Of a DNA stretch of 16,796 nt, positions 1 to 6,869 are shown piece by piece. This DNA is from an uncultured Psychrobacillus sp. (lineage in GTDB: Bacteria > Bacillota > Bacilli > Bacillales_A > Planococcaceae): contig CAKQHO010000074.1 in assembly GCA_934234185.1 (NCBI GenBank), positions 1-16,796 on the forward strand, written 5' to 3'. The translations under genes and the position numbers were made by a program. Positions within the stretch are counted from its first letter, which is position 1; every line of letters begins with the position of its first letter. The notes below the pieces were generated by a model, which did not search any database, was not told the DNA's origin, and saw only the letters and a list, made by a program, of their open reading frames with translations.

Positions 1-249
1 GGACAAAACCTCCAGAGTAATAAGGTTAAATCTAATAGGAAACGTCTGCAGCCATTCATTCGTCACAAGTAAACCAGTGTTGTTAATGTCAAAGAATTGG
101 GAGCATTTCTGTGCGTAACTACGAATCAATCTTTTAGCATCCTCTTGCTTTCCCATATCAATATTCAGTTGAATTAAATGCATGTTATTCAAAAAATCAT
201 GCATGGAATGACGAAGTACTTGGTTTATTGAAATCGTTTTATCGCTCAT
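1..249 (-). CDS. spo0B: Spo0B sporulation initiation phosphotransferase (5' part only)
   Basis: The first 83 codons of a gene that runs off the left edge. Spo0B relays a phosphoryl group from Spo0F to Spo0A in the sporulation phosphorelay, through a histidine in a two-helix dimer domain resembling a histidine kinase core. The translation begins MSDKTISINQVLRHSMHDF and continues LNNMHLIQLNI. The SMHDF motif matches the SRHDW motif that carries the phosphorylated His in B. subtilis Spo0B, which makes the second His of the RHSMHD stretch the likely phosphoacceptor. Position directly after rpmA, where spo0B-obg lies in Bacillus, supports the call. The start is an ATG with a GGAG about 13 bases upstream, a rather long spacing; an in-frame GTG four codons upstream is possible but has no better ribosome binding site. 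A terminator after rpmA suggests separate transcription. Confidence 0.88.
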   Translation of the reverse strand, partial: MSDKTISINQVLRHSMHDFLNNMHLIQLNIDMGKQEDAKRLIRSYAQKCSQFFDINNTGLLVTNEWLQTFPIRFNLITLEVLS

Positions 250-322
250 ATTAGTATACACACTCCAACGTTTACTATCCTCTATTAAGTATAACAGGTA
301 CGCCCACTTTTTGCTTTGATCG

Positions 323-349
323 AATATATACTTTTTCCTATTTATGCAA
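323..349 (-). promoter_or_regulatory. weak candidate promoter for spo0B
   Basis: In the 183-base gap between rpmA and spo0B, the minus strand has TTGCAT at 349-344 and TATATT at 328-323, with a 15-base spacer that is shorter than ideal. It lies after the rpmA terminator and before the spo0B start, which is the right place. The match is poor and it is listed only because spo0B must be transcribed somehow; read-through from rplU is the alternative. Confidence 0.2.
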
Positions 350-391
350 TTCTATTTATGACTTGGTAATTTTTTCATAAAACTTCCCACG

Positions 392-421
392 AAAAAAGGA
401 CTGCATAAATGCAGTCCTTTT
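392..421 (-). terminator. rho-independent terminator after rpmA
   Basis: Perfect 8-bp stem GGACTGCA (398-405) with TGCAGTCC (410-417), loop of four bases, extended by A/T pairs on both sides. On the minus strand it is followed by a run of six T. It sits 12 bases past the rpmA stop codon and should end the rplU-prp-rpmA transcript. Confidence 0.9.
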
Positions 422-432
422 GAATTCGCACA

Positions 433-723
433 TTAAGCTTCTTGAGCTACAGGATATACACTTACTTTTTTCTTGTCACGGCCATAACGCTCAAAGCGTA
501 CTACGCCATCAACTTTAGCGAAAAGAGTGTCATCCCCACCGCGTCCTACGTTTTCACCTGGGTGAATTTTTGTTCCGCGTTGACGGAATAAAATTGAGCC
601 ACCAGATACGAATTGTCCGTCAGCACGTTTAGCACCAAGACGTTTGGATTGTGAGTCACGACCGTTTTTAGTCGAACCTACTCCTTTTTTCGATGCGAAA
701 AACTGAAGATCTAATCTTAACAT
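433..723 (-). CDS. rpmA: 50S ribosomal protein L27, with Prp-cleaved N-terminal extension
   Basis: L27 is a large-subunit protein whose N-terminus reaches the peptidyl transferase centre and contacts tRNA. The 96-residue product is very close to Bacillus L27: KRLGAKRADGQFVSGG, RQRGTKIHPG and VGRGGDDTLFAK are all present. It begins MLRLDLQFFASKKG; in Bacillota this nine-residue extension is removed by the cysteine protease Prp between FF and ASKKG, and cleavage is needed for a functional ribosome. The start is the ATG at 723, which lies 8 bases after an AGGAGG. An in-frame GTG three codons upstream (732) overlaps that ribosome binding site and was rejected. It is third and last in rplU-prp-rpmA, 12 bases after prp. 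Confidence 0.98.
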   Translation of the reverse strand: MLRLDLQFFASKKGVGSTKNGRDSQSKRLGAKRADGQFVSGGSILFRQRGTKIHPGENVGRGGDDTLFAKVDGVVRFERYGRDKKKVSVYPVAQEA

Positions 724-735
724 ATGTTCCACCTC

Positions 736-1071
736 CTACTTTTTGAAGGTAATTTTTATATACTTTTCGTAATCTTGCTCAATCGTTTGTAAAGAGACAA
801 TCATTGATTCTAAAATTAACTGTATGTTAGCAGCCTTTTCAGAGTTTTCAATACTAGGTACTTCAACGTATAAATACCCTCCGTCACCCTTTTGCTTAAT
901 GATAGGAGTAATTTCAGTTAATACTATTATGGCATTTACAGCACCAAACGATACAGCAGATGCACCAGCACAAACTAAATCTTTCCCATGTTCAGCAAAA
1001 TCAGCATGTCCCTTCATTTCAAAAGAATGAATAAGACCTAATTGATCTCTTGTTACAGTCACTTTAATCAT
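736..1071 (-). CDS. prp: ribosomal-processing cysteine protease Prp
   Basis: Prp (YsxB family, 111 residues, typical length) cleaves the N-terminal extension of ribosomal protein L27 during ribosome assembly. The catalytic pair is visible: His22 in KGHADF and Cys34 in DLVCAGASA, the same positions described for the Staphylococcus aureus enzyme. The conserved Gly-rich loop AEHGKD lies between them. The gene is sandwiched between rplU (one base apart) and rpmA (12 bases apart), so protease and substrate are co-transcribed. The substrate gene downstream does carry the LDLQFF-ASKKG cleavage site, so the pair is intact. The start ATG overlaps nothing and needs no alternative. Confidence 0.95.
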   Translation of the reverse strand: MIKVTVTRDQLGLIHSFEMKGHADFAEHGKDLVCAGASAVSFGAVNAIIVLTEITPIIKQKGDGGYLYVEVPSIENSEKAANIQLILESMIVSLQTIEQDYEKYIKITFKK

Positions 1072-1072
1072 A

Positions 1073-1381
1073 TTATAAGCTAATAGATTCTACTACTAAT
1101 TTAGTGTATGGTTGACGGTGACCTTGTTTTTTACGATAATTCTTTTTAGCTTTGTATTTGAAAACGATGATTTTTTTAGCTTTGCCGTTTTTCACAACTT
1201 TCGCTGTTACTTTAGCACCTTCCACGAATGGAGCGCCTACTTTTACATCATCTCCACCTACGAATAAAACTTTATCAAAAGTTACCACTTCATCAGCATT
1301 TACATCTAATTTTTCAATGTAGATTTCTTGCCCTTGTTCAACTTTGATTTGTTTACCACCAGTTTCAATAATTGCGTACAT
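1073..1381 (-). CDS. rplU: 50S ribosomal protein L21
   Basis: L21 binds 23S rRNA in the large subunit. The 102-residue product has the expected length and family signatures: MYAIIETGGKQIKVEQG at the N-terminus, the central VGAPFVEGAKVTAKV and the basic C-terminal KAKKNYRKKQGHRQPYTKL. The ATG start is preceded by AGGAGGTG at a good distance. It is the first gene of rplU-prp-rpmA and is headed by a structured leader that in Bacillota is thought to allow autoregulation by L21. No abnormality seen. Confidence 0.98.
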   Translation of the reverse strand: MYAIIETGGKQIKVEQGQEIYIEKLDVNADEVVTFDKVLFVGGDDVKVGAPFVEGAKVTAKVVKNGKAKKIIVFKYKAKKNYRKKQGHRQPYTKLVVESISL

Positions 1382-1492
1382 ACCTGCACCTCCTCTTAGA
1401 CTAAGACTCGCCTTTTAAAAGGTGATTCGTTTACCGAATACTTAAACCTTTTCAGAGCGGTTGTAGCAACGGGTGCTGCTACAAACAATAAC
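1382..1492 (-). promoter_or_regulatory. L21-leader-like structured 5' UTR of rplU
   Basis: About 110 transcribed bases between the predicted transcription start and the rplU ATG. The minus-strand RNA can form an 8-bp stem TTGTAGCA/TGCTACAA (1484-1477 with 1468-1461). A second set of complementary segments, ACCTTTT/AAAAGGT (1452-1446 with 1423-1417), competes with the local palindrome CCTTTTAAAAGG (1411-1422). Ribosomal protein leaders upstream of rplU are known in Bacilli and are believed to bind L21. Position and hairpins fit that class; I could not check against a covariance model. Confidence 0.65.
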
Positions 1493-1498
1493 ATTAAA

Positions 1499-1528
1499 AT
1501 GTTACCACAGTTATCGCAATGGAGTCAA
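1499..1528 (-). promoter_or_regulatory. sigma-A promoter of rplU-prp-rpmA
   Basis: Minus-strand TTGACT (1528-1523) and TAACAT (1504-1499) with an 18-base spacer, and TGTGG just before the -10 resembling an extended -10 element. The -35 box overlaps the TGA stop codon of spoIVFB (1527-1525), so the ribosomal operon's promoter begins inside the end of the sporulation gene. Confidence 0.7.
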
Positions 1529-2121
1529 GCGCTTTTTGTTAATCTATCATACGCAAGCTTATATCTTCTAAATCTCCAAAAATTTATATTCTGTATAAAA
1601 AGGAAAAAAAATAAAATACTCAAAAAAATAGTCTTAGGAAAATAAAACAAACTAATATAAAAAATAGAGAAACTAATCCATATAGACAAGCTGATAATTG
1701 TAATATATCTAGTAGGGAACAACGTATATAAAATTCTTCCTCCATCAAGTGGATAGATAGGCAATAAATTTATCAAGAGGATTGCTAATTGGGTGTACGT
1801 AACTAGTCTTGACTGGGGAAATGATACACAGAGACTCATTATTAAAACTAACATACTAAAAAAGGGGCCTCCAAGTATCACGATCAACTGGTCCCCTTTC
1901 TTCCATTTTGAAAACTGTTCAATTTTAATCTCTCCTCCATACGGAAGAATTGTACATTTGCTCACCCTTCCTCCTACCAGCTTCGCACCCAAAAGGTGTC
2001 CAAGCTCATGAAATATGAGTGAGCTAAATACTATAGCATAGATGGCAATCTCACCTTCTAATATAAAGAAGAGGAGAAAGGGAATCATGATGGGGTGAAT
2101 ACGAAAAAACTGCTTACTCAT
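1525..2121 (-). CDS. spoIVFB: SpoIVFB intramembrane metalloprotease, lacking CBS domain
   Basis: SpoIVFB is the site-2-protease-type zinc protease in the outer forespore membrane that cleaves pro-sigma-K and so turns on late mother-cell genes. The 198-residue product has the zinc motif HELGH at residues 38-42, in a membrane segment, and the third ligand in NLLPIYPLDGGR (Asp126). Several hydrophobic segments, including one around 138-180, complete a membrane core. B. subtilis SpoIVFB is about 288 residues and ends in a cytoplasmic CBS domain that binds ATP and substrate; here the protein stops about 20 residues after the last membrane segment, followed at once by the rplU promoter. The start overlaps the end of spoIVFA by 8 bases, indicating translational coupling. 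Confidence 0.93.
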   Translation of the reverse strand: MSKQFFRIHPIMIPFLLFFILEGEIAIYAIVFSSLIFHELGHLLGAKLVGGRVSKCTILPYGGEIKIEQFSKWKKGDQLIVILGGPFFSMLVLIMSLCVSFPQSRLVTYTQLAILLINLLPIYPLDGGRILYTLFPTRYITIISLSIWISFSIFYISLFYFPKTIFLSILFFFLFIQNINFWRFRRYKLAYDRLTKSA

Positions 2122-2659
2122 AGTTAGCTGTCAGCCACTGAACTATATCATTCGTTTCTAACAAATCTCCATCCTTCTCTACTTGCATATAAAGGACATT
2201 GTCCTTCACAGAAGCAAAGAAATCACCAGCGTTCACTGTGGTGTAGGGAAGCTGATAAAACTCTTCCACAAAGCCATAGGTAACTGTTTCTCCTGAATCA
2301 TATAAAATCGAGAGTGTCTTCCCTGTCTTCTTTGTATAGCCAGTATAAATAATTAATCCATCATCAGCAGCCCCTAACTCCATATAAGATTCTAGAGATA
2401 AGATGGCTCCTTTATCAAAGGGCTGGATTGTCGTGTACTCGATAATTGGTGTCTCTTGGACCGGAGCACTCACACTTACTAAGTCCTCTTCTGGAGCAAC
2501 CCAAGCCTTTACCTTTTGATACATCTCGGAAGGCTTTTGTGGAGCCATAAGTATAGTAGCGTAGTCAGTAGACAGTACATCGTTGTTCTCGAACTTGTAC
2601 AACATCGTAAATAAGATTACTAATAGGACTGCTAGAAACCATTTCTTTTTCGATAACAT
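2114..2659 (-). CDS. spoIVFA: SpoIVFA, regulator of SpoIVFB (short form)
   Basis: SpoIVFA holds SpoIVFB in a complex at the forespore membrane and keeps it inactive until a forespore signal arrives. The 181-residue product has one membrane segment near the N-terminus (about residues 7-22), then an extracytoplasmic part. The C-terminal half (about 85-180, with GLIIYTGYT, GKTLSILYDSGE and VTYGFVEEF) resembles a degenerate LytM/M23 fold without the HxH metal motif, so it should not be a peptidase. B. subtilis SpoIVFA is about 264 residues with a long cytoplasmic N-terminal region that is missing here. The ATG at 2659 follows a GGGGGA at about 8 bases. Assignment rests mainly on its position directly before spoIVFB plus the fold-like pattern. 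Confidence 0.85.
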   Translation of the reverse strand: MLSKKKWFLAVLLVILFTMLYKFENNDVLSTDYATILMAPQKPSEMYQKVKAWVAPEEDLVSVSAPVQETPIIEYTTIQPFDKGAILSLESYMELGAADDGLIIYTGYTKKTGKTLSILYDSGETVTYGFVEEFYQLPYTTVNAGDFFASVKDNVLYMQVEKDGDLLETNDIVQWLTANYE

Positions 2660-2679
2660 ATAACATTCCCCCTATAGAG

Positions 2680-2708
2680 AATGTATGATGCTAGAAAGAA
2701 TTTCATGT
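2680..2708 (-). promoter_or_regulatory. candidate sigma-E promoter of spoIVFAB
   Basis: Minus-strand CATACATT at 2687-2680 matches the mother-cell sigma-E -10 box (CATACAnT) well. Fourteen bases upstream is ACATGAA (2708-2702), a weak -35. In B. subtilis the spoIVF operon is sigma-E dependent. The site is 20 bases before the spoIVFA start and just beyond the minD terminator. Confidence 0.5.
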
Positions 2709-2710
2709 CC

Positions 2711-2746
2711 AAAAAAAGAAACTTGCCCCTATTTTTTTAGGGCAAG
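2711..2746 (-). terminator. rho-independent terminator of the mre-min operon
   Basis: Stem CTTGCCC (2722-2728) with GGGCAAG (2740-2746), and a T run on the minus strand from the A-tract at 2711-2717, interrupted by TTTC. It lies about 95 bases past the minD stop and just upstream of the spoIVFA promoter, separating vegetative cell-division genes from sporulation genes. Confidence 0.8.
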
Positions 2747-2805
2747 CCTCTTACTAAAAAGATTAGATATTATAAAGATTTCCACTGCAATCAACCGTCC
2801 CCATT

Positions 2806-2841
2806 TGCTTGTCGGGGCAGACATAGGCGCTTGCGCTTTTC
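2806..2841. repeat. GC-rich element abutting minD, likely a dispersed intergenic repeat
   Basis: Plus-strand segment containing GCTTGTCGGGGCAGAC followed by AGGCGCTTGCGCTTTT, ending one base before the minD stop codon. It is much richer in GC than its AT-rich surroundings. From memory, very similar GCTTGTCGGGGCTGAC plus GGCGCTTGCGCTTTT strings recur in intergenic regions of many Bacillaceae and Planococcaceae genomes. Only one copy is in this window, so its repetitive nature is recalled and not shown here. No coding potential; function unknown. Confidence 0.5.
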
Positions 2842-3642
2842 TTATTTAGTAAAGATAGATTTGATTTTAGAAATAACACCTTTTTTAGGAGGATCCATGG
2901 ACATAAGCGGAACAGATTCACCTAAGATTCGTCTAGCAATATTTCTATAACCTAAAGCTGCACGGTTATTAGGATCCATTACTACCGGCTCTCCTTTATT
3001 GGAAGAAGAGATAACACTTTCATCGTCTGCGATAATGCCTAATAGATCAATAGATAAGTGAGTAGTAATTTCGTTTATATCTAACGCATCACCCTTCATC
3101 ATTAAATGCTGGCGAATACGGTTGATAATTAACTTCGGAGGGTCTATGTCCTCTTCCTGCTCTAATAACCCGATAATTCTATCTGCATCACGTACCGCAG
3201 ATATTTCCGGAGTCGTTACTACAATTGCTTTATCGGCACCTGCGATAGCATTTTTATACCCTTGTTCTATTCCGGCAGGACAATCAATTAGCACATAATC
3301 ATAATCTCTTTTTAATTCTGTCACCAGATTTCTCATCTGTTCTGGATTTACAGCATTTTTGTCTGTAGTTTGGGCTGCTGGCAAAAGATATAGCTTATCC
3401 TCAAAGCGTTTATCCTTAACAAGCGCTTGATGAATTTTGCAACGACCTTCCACTACATCTACCAAATCATAGATAATTCTATTTTCCAAACCAAGAACAA
3501 CGTCTAGGTTTCGTAAGCCGATGTCGGTATCCATCAAGCACACTTTTTTTCCTTGTAAAGCCAATGCAGTACCAAGGTTAGCAGTGGTAGTCGTTTTACC
3601 GACTCCTCCTTTTCCTGAGGTTATAACAATTGCTTCTCCCAC
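2842..3642 (-). CDS. minD: septum site-determining ATPase MinD
   Basis: MinD is the membrane-bound ParA/MinD ATPase that recruits MinC to the poles and prevents division there. The 266-residue protein carries the deviant Walker A SGKGGVGKTT at residues 9-18 (signature Lys11 and Lys16), the switch regions DTDIGLRNLDVVLGLENR and DCPAGIEQGYKNA, and a basic amphipathic C-terminus (KKGVISKIKSIF) of the type that inserts into membranes. It is nearly collinear with B. subtilis MinD. The start is a GTG, one base after the minC stop, with GGGAGG inside the end of minC as ribosome binding site; an ATG two bases upstream is out of frame. Bacillus uses MinJ/DivIVA instead of MinE for placement, and no minE is seen. 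Confidence 0.97.
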   Translation of the reverse strand: MGEAIVITSGKGGVGKTTTTANLGTALALQGKKVCLMDTDIGLRNLDVVLGLENRIIYDLVDVVEGRCKIHQALVKDKRFEDKLYLLPAAQTTDKNAVNPEQMRNLVTELKRDYDYVLIDCPAGIEQGYKNAIAGADKAIVVTTPEISAVRDADRIIGLLEQEEDIDPPKLIINRIRQHLMMKGDALDINEITTHLSIDLLGIIADDESVISSSNKGEPVVMDPNNRAALGYRNIARRILGESVPLMSMDPPKKGVISKIKSIFTK

Positions 3643-3643
3643 A

Positions 3644-4315
3644 TTAGCTTCCTCCCTTAAATGACGAAAGATTTGGTCTTATTAATCTAAGTTCTTGCAA
3701 ACGGTCTATTGCAATTGAACCATTTGTATGTAAGTAAGCACATTCCATTTCTGGCTGCTCAGATAATATACTTAACTCATCAGTCATCGTTTCTATCACA
3801 TTATCAATTATTAGATGTGTCGCCTCTAGCCATGAAGCTGCAATGACGGCATCTCTATTCCCATTGGAACCAGCATGCGCAATTCCCTTTAATCTACCCA
3901 GTACAAATACATTTCCACCCGCCACAACCCGTCCATTTGGATTTACATCGCCAATGATTACAAGATCGCCGTCTGCAGTGATAACTTGTCCGGATCTTAC
4001 AATTCCTACATACGTTTCTGATTGCTTCTCCAACAGTCTTCGATTGCACTCCTCGACAGTCATTACCTCGCTTTGTACCTTTGTCACACGAAGGTGTTCA
4101 GTTTGTTGGACACAATTAATTATTTCTTTTTTCTGTTCGTCATTACAATATCGATAGCCTAGTTGTAAAAGCACTTCGGCTTGACCTTCGAAGCCATCAT
4201 CAGAAACTTTTTTTGTTAACTCTTCTAAAAGCTCTGCATATGAACACTGATCGTCTAAACGTAATACAAGGCCTTCTTTCGTTCCTTTTATCGATATTAA
4301 CTGCTTTTTTGTCAA
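3644..4315 (-). CDS. minC: septum site-determining inhibitor MinC
   Basis: MinC binds FtsZ and inhibits Z-ring assembly where MinD places it. The 223-residue protein has an N-terminal domain (about 1-105) beginning KKQLISIKGTKEGLVLRLDD and a C-terminal beta-helix domain starting near TYVGIVRSGQ and continuing as short strand repeats (GDLVIIGDVNPNGRVVAGGN, FVLGRLKGIAHAG). The RSGQ motif is the conserved entry to that domain. The start is TTG at 4315, with GAGGTGA six bases upstream; no ATG is available in frame nearby. Forty bases separate it from mreD, with no terminator, so it is probably in the mreBCD transcript. Confidence 0.96.
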   Translation of the reverse strand: MTKKQLISIKGTKEGLVLRLDDQCSYAELLEELTKKVSDDGFEGQAEVLLQLGYRYCNDEQKKEIINCVQQTEHLRVTKVQSEVMTVEECNRRLLEKQSETYVGIVRSGQVITADGDLVIIGDVNPNGRVVAGGNVFVLGRLKGIAHAGSNGNRDAVIAASWLEATHLIIDNVIETMTDELSILSEQPEMECAYLHTNGSIAIDRLQELRLIRPNLSSFKGGS

Positions 4316-4354
4316 TCAAGTCACCTCAGATCCACCATTTAACGAAACACTCCA

Positions 4355-4876
4355 CTATTGAAGCGATGCTTTTTGATTAAATCGATATAGAAGAAGATAT
4401 TTAAATGCCCATCCAAACATTAAGATAAATACTAAATTGGCAATCATAGTAGGAATAAGGTGATAGCTATAAAAGCTTGCAAATGTCATTACTTTAATAC
4501 CGATAAATGTATAGAAGAAAAATAACAAAGTTTCAACAACAGCTACTAACAAAAGTGCCAAAATAGTTGCTACCAATAAATGCTGGTGGATATATTTTAC
4601 AATAAAACTAGCAACTAAACACATTAATGGATAAATAAAAGAATATAATCCAATAATATCAATGAAAAAGACATCATACAAGAGTCCAAAAAACAAACCA
4701 TACAACATTGCACGTTTTCTATCATAAAAAACTGAGACAAATATTAAATAGATGATAAGAAATCTCGGGACCAATGTATACAACTCACCATTAAGCTCTA
4801 TCGGAGAGAAAAGACCAAAAATCGGTTCCATATAAAATAACAGAACCGAAATGACAATCACTAAATATCGAATCAT
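4355..4876 (-). CDS. mreD: rod shape-determining membrane protein MreD
   Basis: MreD is an integral membrane component of the elongasome that works with MreC and RodA/PBP2. The 173-residue protein is almost entirely hydrophobic, with about five or six membrane segments: roughly 4-20, 33-48, 56-76, 80-95, 102-124 and 135-163. The family's sequence is poorly conserved, so the call rests on length, topology and position. Its ATG overlaps the mreC stop by four bases (ATGA), which indicates translational coupling. No anomaly. Confidence 0.93.
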   Translation of the reverse strand: MIRYLVIVISVLLFYMEPIFGLFSPIELNGELYTLVPRFLIIYLIFVSVFYDRKRAMLYGLFFGLLYDVFFIDIIGLYSFIYPLMCLVASFIVKYIHQHLLVATILALLLVAVVETLLFFFYTFIGIKVMTFASFYSYHLIPTMIANLVFILMFGWAFKYLLLYRFNQKASLQ

Positions 4877-5775
4877 GACCCATCCCCTGCGCCTTCTTTT
4901 AAATCACGCTCAGAATTTCCCCCGTCAGAGCCATCTATGGTATGCATACTCCGTTTAGATACAATCACATGGTCCAAAATAGAGAAGCTCGCAGCAGGTT
5001 TAATATAAGCTAGCTTAGTCAGCCCATAATCATCTGTAGTAACTTCAGTGACCTCACCTATGAGGATCCCTTTAGGGAAAATGCCACCAAGACCCGATGT
5101 TGTTACCTTTTGACCTTTTTTCACTTCATATTCCGAGTCGATTCTCTTCATGATTATTTCTTTTCTGGTTTGGTCATATCCTTCTATTAAACCAAATACT
5201 TCTTCCTTATCCGTAATCACAGCTGAAATTCGGTAATTAGGATTTTGTGTGGACATCAGCTCAACTGTAGAGCTATAAGGAGTGGTAAGAATAACCTTTC
5301 CAATCAAGCCCTTTGCCGTCATAACAGCCATGTTCTGCTCCACACCATGGATTTCTCCACGGTCAATAATAATCTTTTCTTCCCACTGATCTGGGCTTCT
5401 GGCAATAACCGTAGCTTGAACAGGATCGTACGCTCGAATGTCCTCTTCTTTTCCTACAATATCCATTAGTTTTTCATTTTCTAGCTTCAGATCATTTACC
5501 TGAGCCTGTAGAGATGCATAATCTTCTAACCTTGCTTTCAACCTAGTATTTTCATCGTACGTATTAAGTAAGGACTCAATATTATTAAAAATACCAGTAA
5601 CATATTGAGTCGGCTTGGAAAATGCAGATTGTCCAAAGCCGACTACATCTTTAATGAGTTGTTCAGGTAAAGATGCATGATTACGGTCTCGCAAAGAAAA
5701 GCTGATGAGCGCCACAAGAAAAATCATCCCTACAAGTAGCAAGATTAATCGCTTATTTGAAAAAAAATGTGGCAT
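4873..5775 (-). CDS. mreC: rod shape-determining protein MreC
   Basis: MreC is a bitopic membrane protein that links MreB filaments to the periplasmic-side wall synthases. The 300-residue protein has a basic N-terminus and a membrane segment (about 9-26), a coiled-coil region (about 65-108, with LKARLEDYASLQAQVNDLKL), then the paired beta-barrel domain (about 117-275) with DQWEEKIIIDRGEIHGVEQNM split around conserved GE/G and MAVMTAKGLIGKV. The C-terminal 25 residues are acidic and Gly-rich, as often in this family. ATG start with AAGGAG about ten bases upstream, 17 bases after mreB. Confidence 0.96.
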   Translation of the reverse strand: MPHFFSNKRLILLLVGMIFLVALISFSLRDRNHASLPEQLIKDVVGFGQSAFSKPTQYVTGIFNNIESLLNTYDENTRLKARLEDYASLQAQVNDLKLENEKLMDIVGKEEDIRAYDPVQATVIARSPDQWEEKIIIDRGEIHGVEQNMAVMTAKGLIGKVILTTPYSSTVELMSTQNPNYRISAVITDKEEVFGLIEGYDQTRKEIIMKRIDSEYEVKKGQKVTTSGLGGIFPKGILIGEVTEVTTDDYGLTKLAYIKPAASFSILDHVIVSKRSMHTIDGSDGGNSERDLKEGAGDGS

Positions 5776-5792
5776 AACTCGCCTACTCCTTA

Positions 5793-6809
5793 TTATTTAG
5801 ATTGTTGGCGTTTTAATAGTGACATATGATCTAACGCCTTACCGGTACCAATAGCAACACAGTCTAAAGGATTTTCTGCAATGAAAACTGGCATATTTGT
5901 TTGTTCACTAATGACTTTGTCTAAATTAGTTAGCAGTGCTCCACCACCAGTTAACATGATTCCACGTTCCATAACATCTGCAGAAAGCTCTGGAGGAGTT
6001 TGTTCTAATGTTTTCTTCACACCATCAATAATAGCCGCAATTGATTCACGTAGGGCATTTGCAATTTCCTTAGAAGAAATATCAATTGTTTTTGGTAAAC
6101 CTGTTACTAGGTCACGGCCACGAATATCCATCATATCTTCCTTGTCTGTTACACGTGCAGACCCTATCTCCATTTTAATGGCTTCTGCTGTTCTTTCCCC
6201 TATTGTAAGGTTGTAGGTTTTGCGAACATAGCTAGTTATCGCATGGTCCATAGCGTCTCCTCCTACACGGACAGATTCACTCGTTACCACTCCACCAAGA
6301 GAAATTACAGCAACCTCTGTAGTACCTCCACCTATATCAACGACCATACTACCAGTAGGTTCCCAAACTGGCAGATTAGCACCGATTGCAGCTGCAAAAG
6401 GCTCCTCAATCGTAAGTGCATCTCTAGCTCCTGCCTGCTTAGCCGCATCAATGACAGCACGTTGCTCCACAGAAGTAATGCCAAAAGGCACACAAATCAT
6501 GACATTTGGCTTACTCCATGACATTCCAGCTGCCTTCATAGCATTTTTTAAATAATACTCAATCATCGCTGAAGTCGTATCAAAATCAGCAATAACCCCA
6601 TCTTTCATTGGACGGATGGCTACAATAGAGCCTGGTGTACGTCCAATCATATTTTTCGCATCGTTCCCTACAGCTACAATATCTCCTGTTTGGACATTTT
6701 TTGCCACAACAGAAGGCTCTCTAAGCACAATTCCTTTTCCTTTTATAAAAACAAGCGTATTCGCTGTCCCTAAGTCTATTCCTACATCTCTTGATCCAAA
6801 TCCAAACAC
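5793..6809 (-). CDS. mreB: actin-like cell shape protein MreB
   Basis: MreB forms membrane-bound actin-like filaments that direct lateral-wall synthesis. The protein has phosphate-1 motif DVGIDLGTANTLVF, the phosphate-2 motif VVDIGGGTTEVAVISLGG and the adenosine motif MLTGGGALLTNLDKV, in a full-length frame close to B. subtilis MreB. I place the start at the GTG at 6809 (338 residues, MFGFGSRDVGIDLG): GGGAG lies 8 bases upstream and this matches the family N-terminus. An ATG eight codons upstream (6833) would add MDRKGVKI, but the ribosome binding site lies within that stretch. First gene of mreBCD-minCD, preceded by a 92-base gap with a possible promoter. Confidence 0.98.
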   Translation of the reverse strand: MFGFGSRDVGIDLGTANTLVFIKGKGIVLREPSVVAKNVQTGDIVAVGNDAKNMIGRTPGSIVAIRPMKDGVIADFDTTSAMIEYYLKNAMKAAGMSWSKPNVMICVPFGITSVEQRAVIDAAKQAGARDALTIEEPFAAAIGANLPVWEPTGSMVVDIGGGTTEVAVISLGGVVTSESVRVGGDAMDHAITSYVRKTYNLTIGERTAEAIKMEIGSARVTDKEDMMDIRGRDLVTGLPKTIDISSKEIANALRESIAAIIDGVKKTLEQTPPELSADVMERGIMLTGGGALLTNLDKVISEQTNMPVFIAENPLDCVAIGTGKALDHMSLLKRQQSK

Positions 6810-6869
6810 AATTTTTACTCCCTTTCTATCCATAACAAATATACATATACTATCTAAGTAATATCATTC

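Noticed and set aside
724..732. GTG start for rpmA three codons upstream of the ATG
   Set aside because: The GTG overlaps the AGGAGGTGG ribosome binding site, and the ATG form gives the conserved MLRLDLQFF N-terminus.
824..1030. Plus-strand open frames opposite the minus-strand genes (for example 824-1030, 3843-4157, 5881-6216, 9102-9560, 15081-15443)
   Set aside because: They lie entirely or mainly antisense to well-recognised genes, have no recognisable protein motifs and lack good ribosome binding sites.
2842..3642. Looked for minE next to minCD
   Set aside because: None present; Bacillales use MinJ and DivIVA, so its absence is normal.
6810..6833. ATG start of mreB adding eight residues
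   Set aside because: The ribosome binding site lies inside this stretch and the downstream GTG yields the family N-terminus MFGxGxRDxGIDLG.
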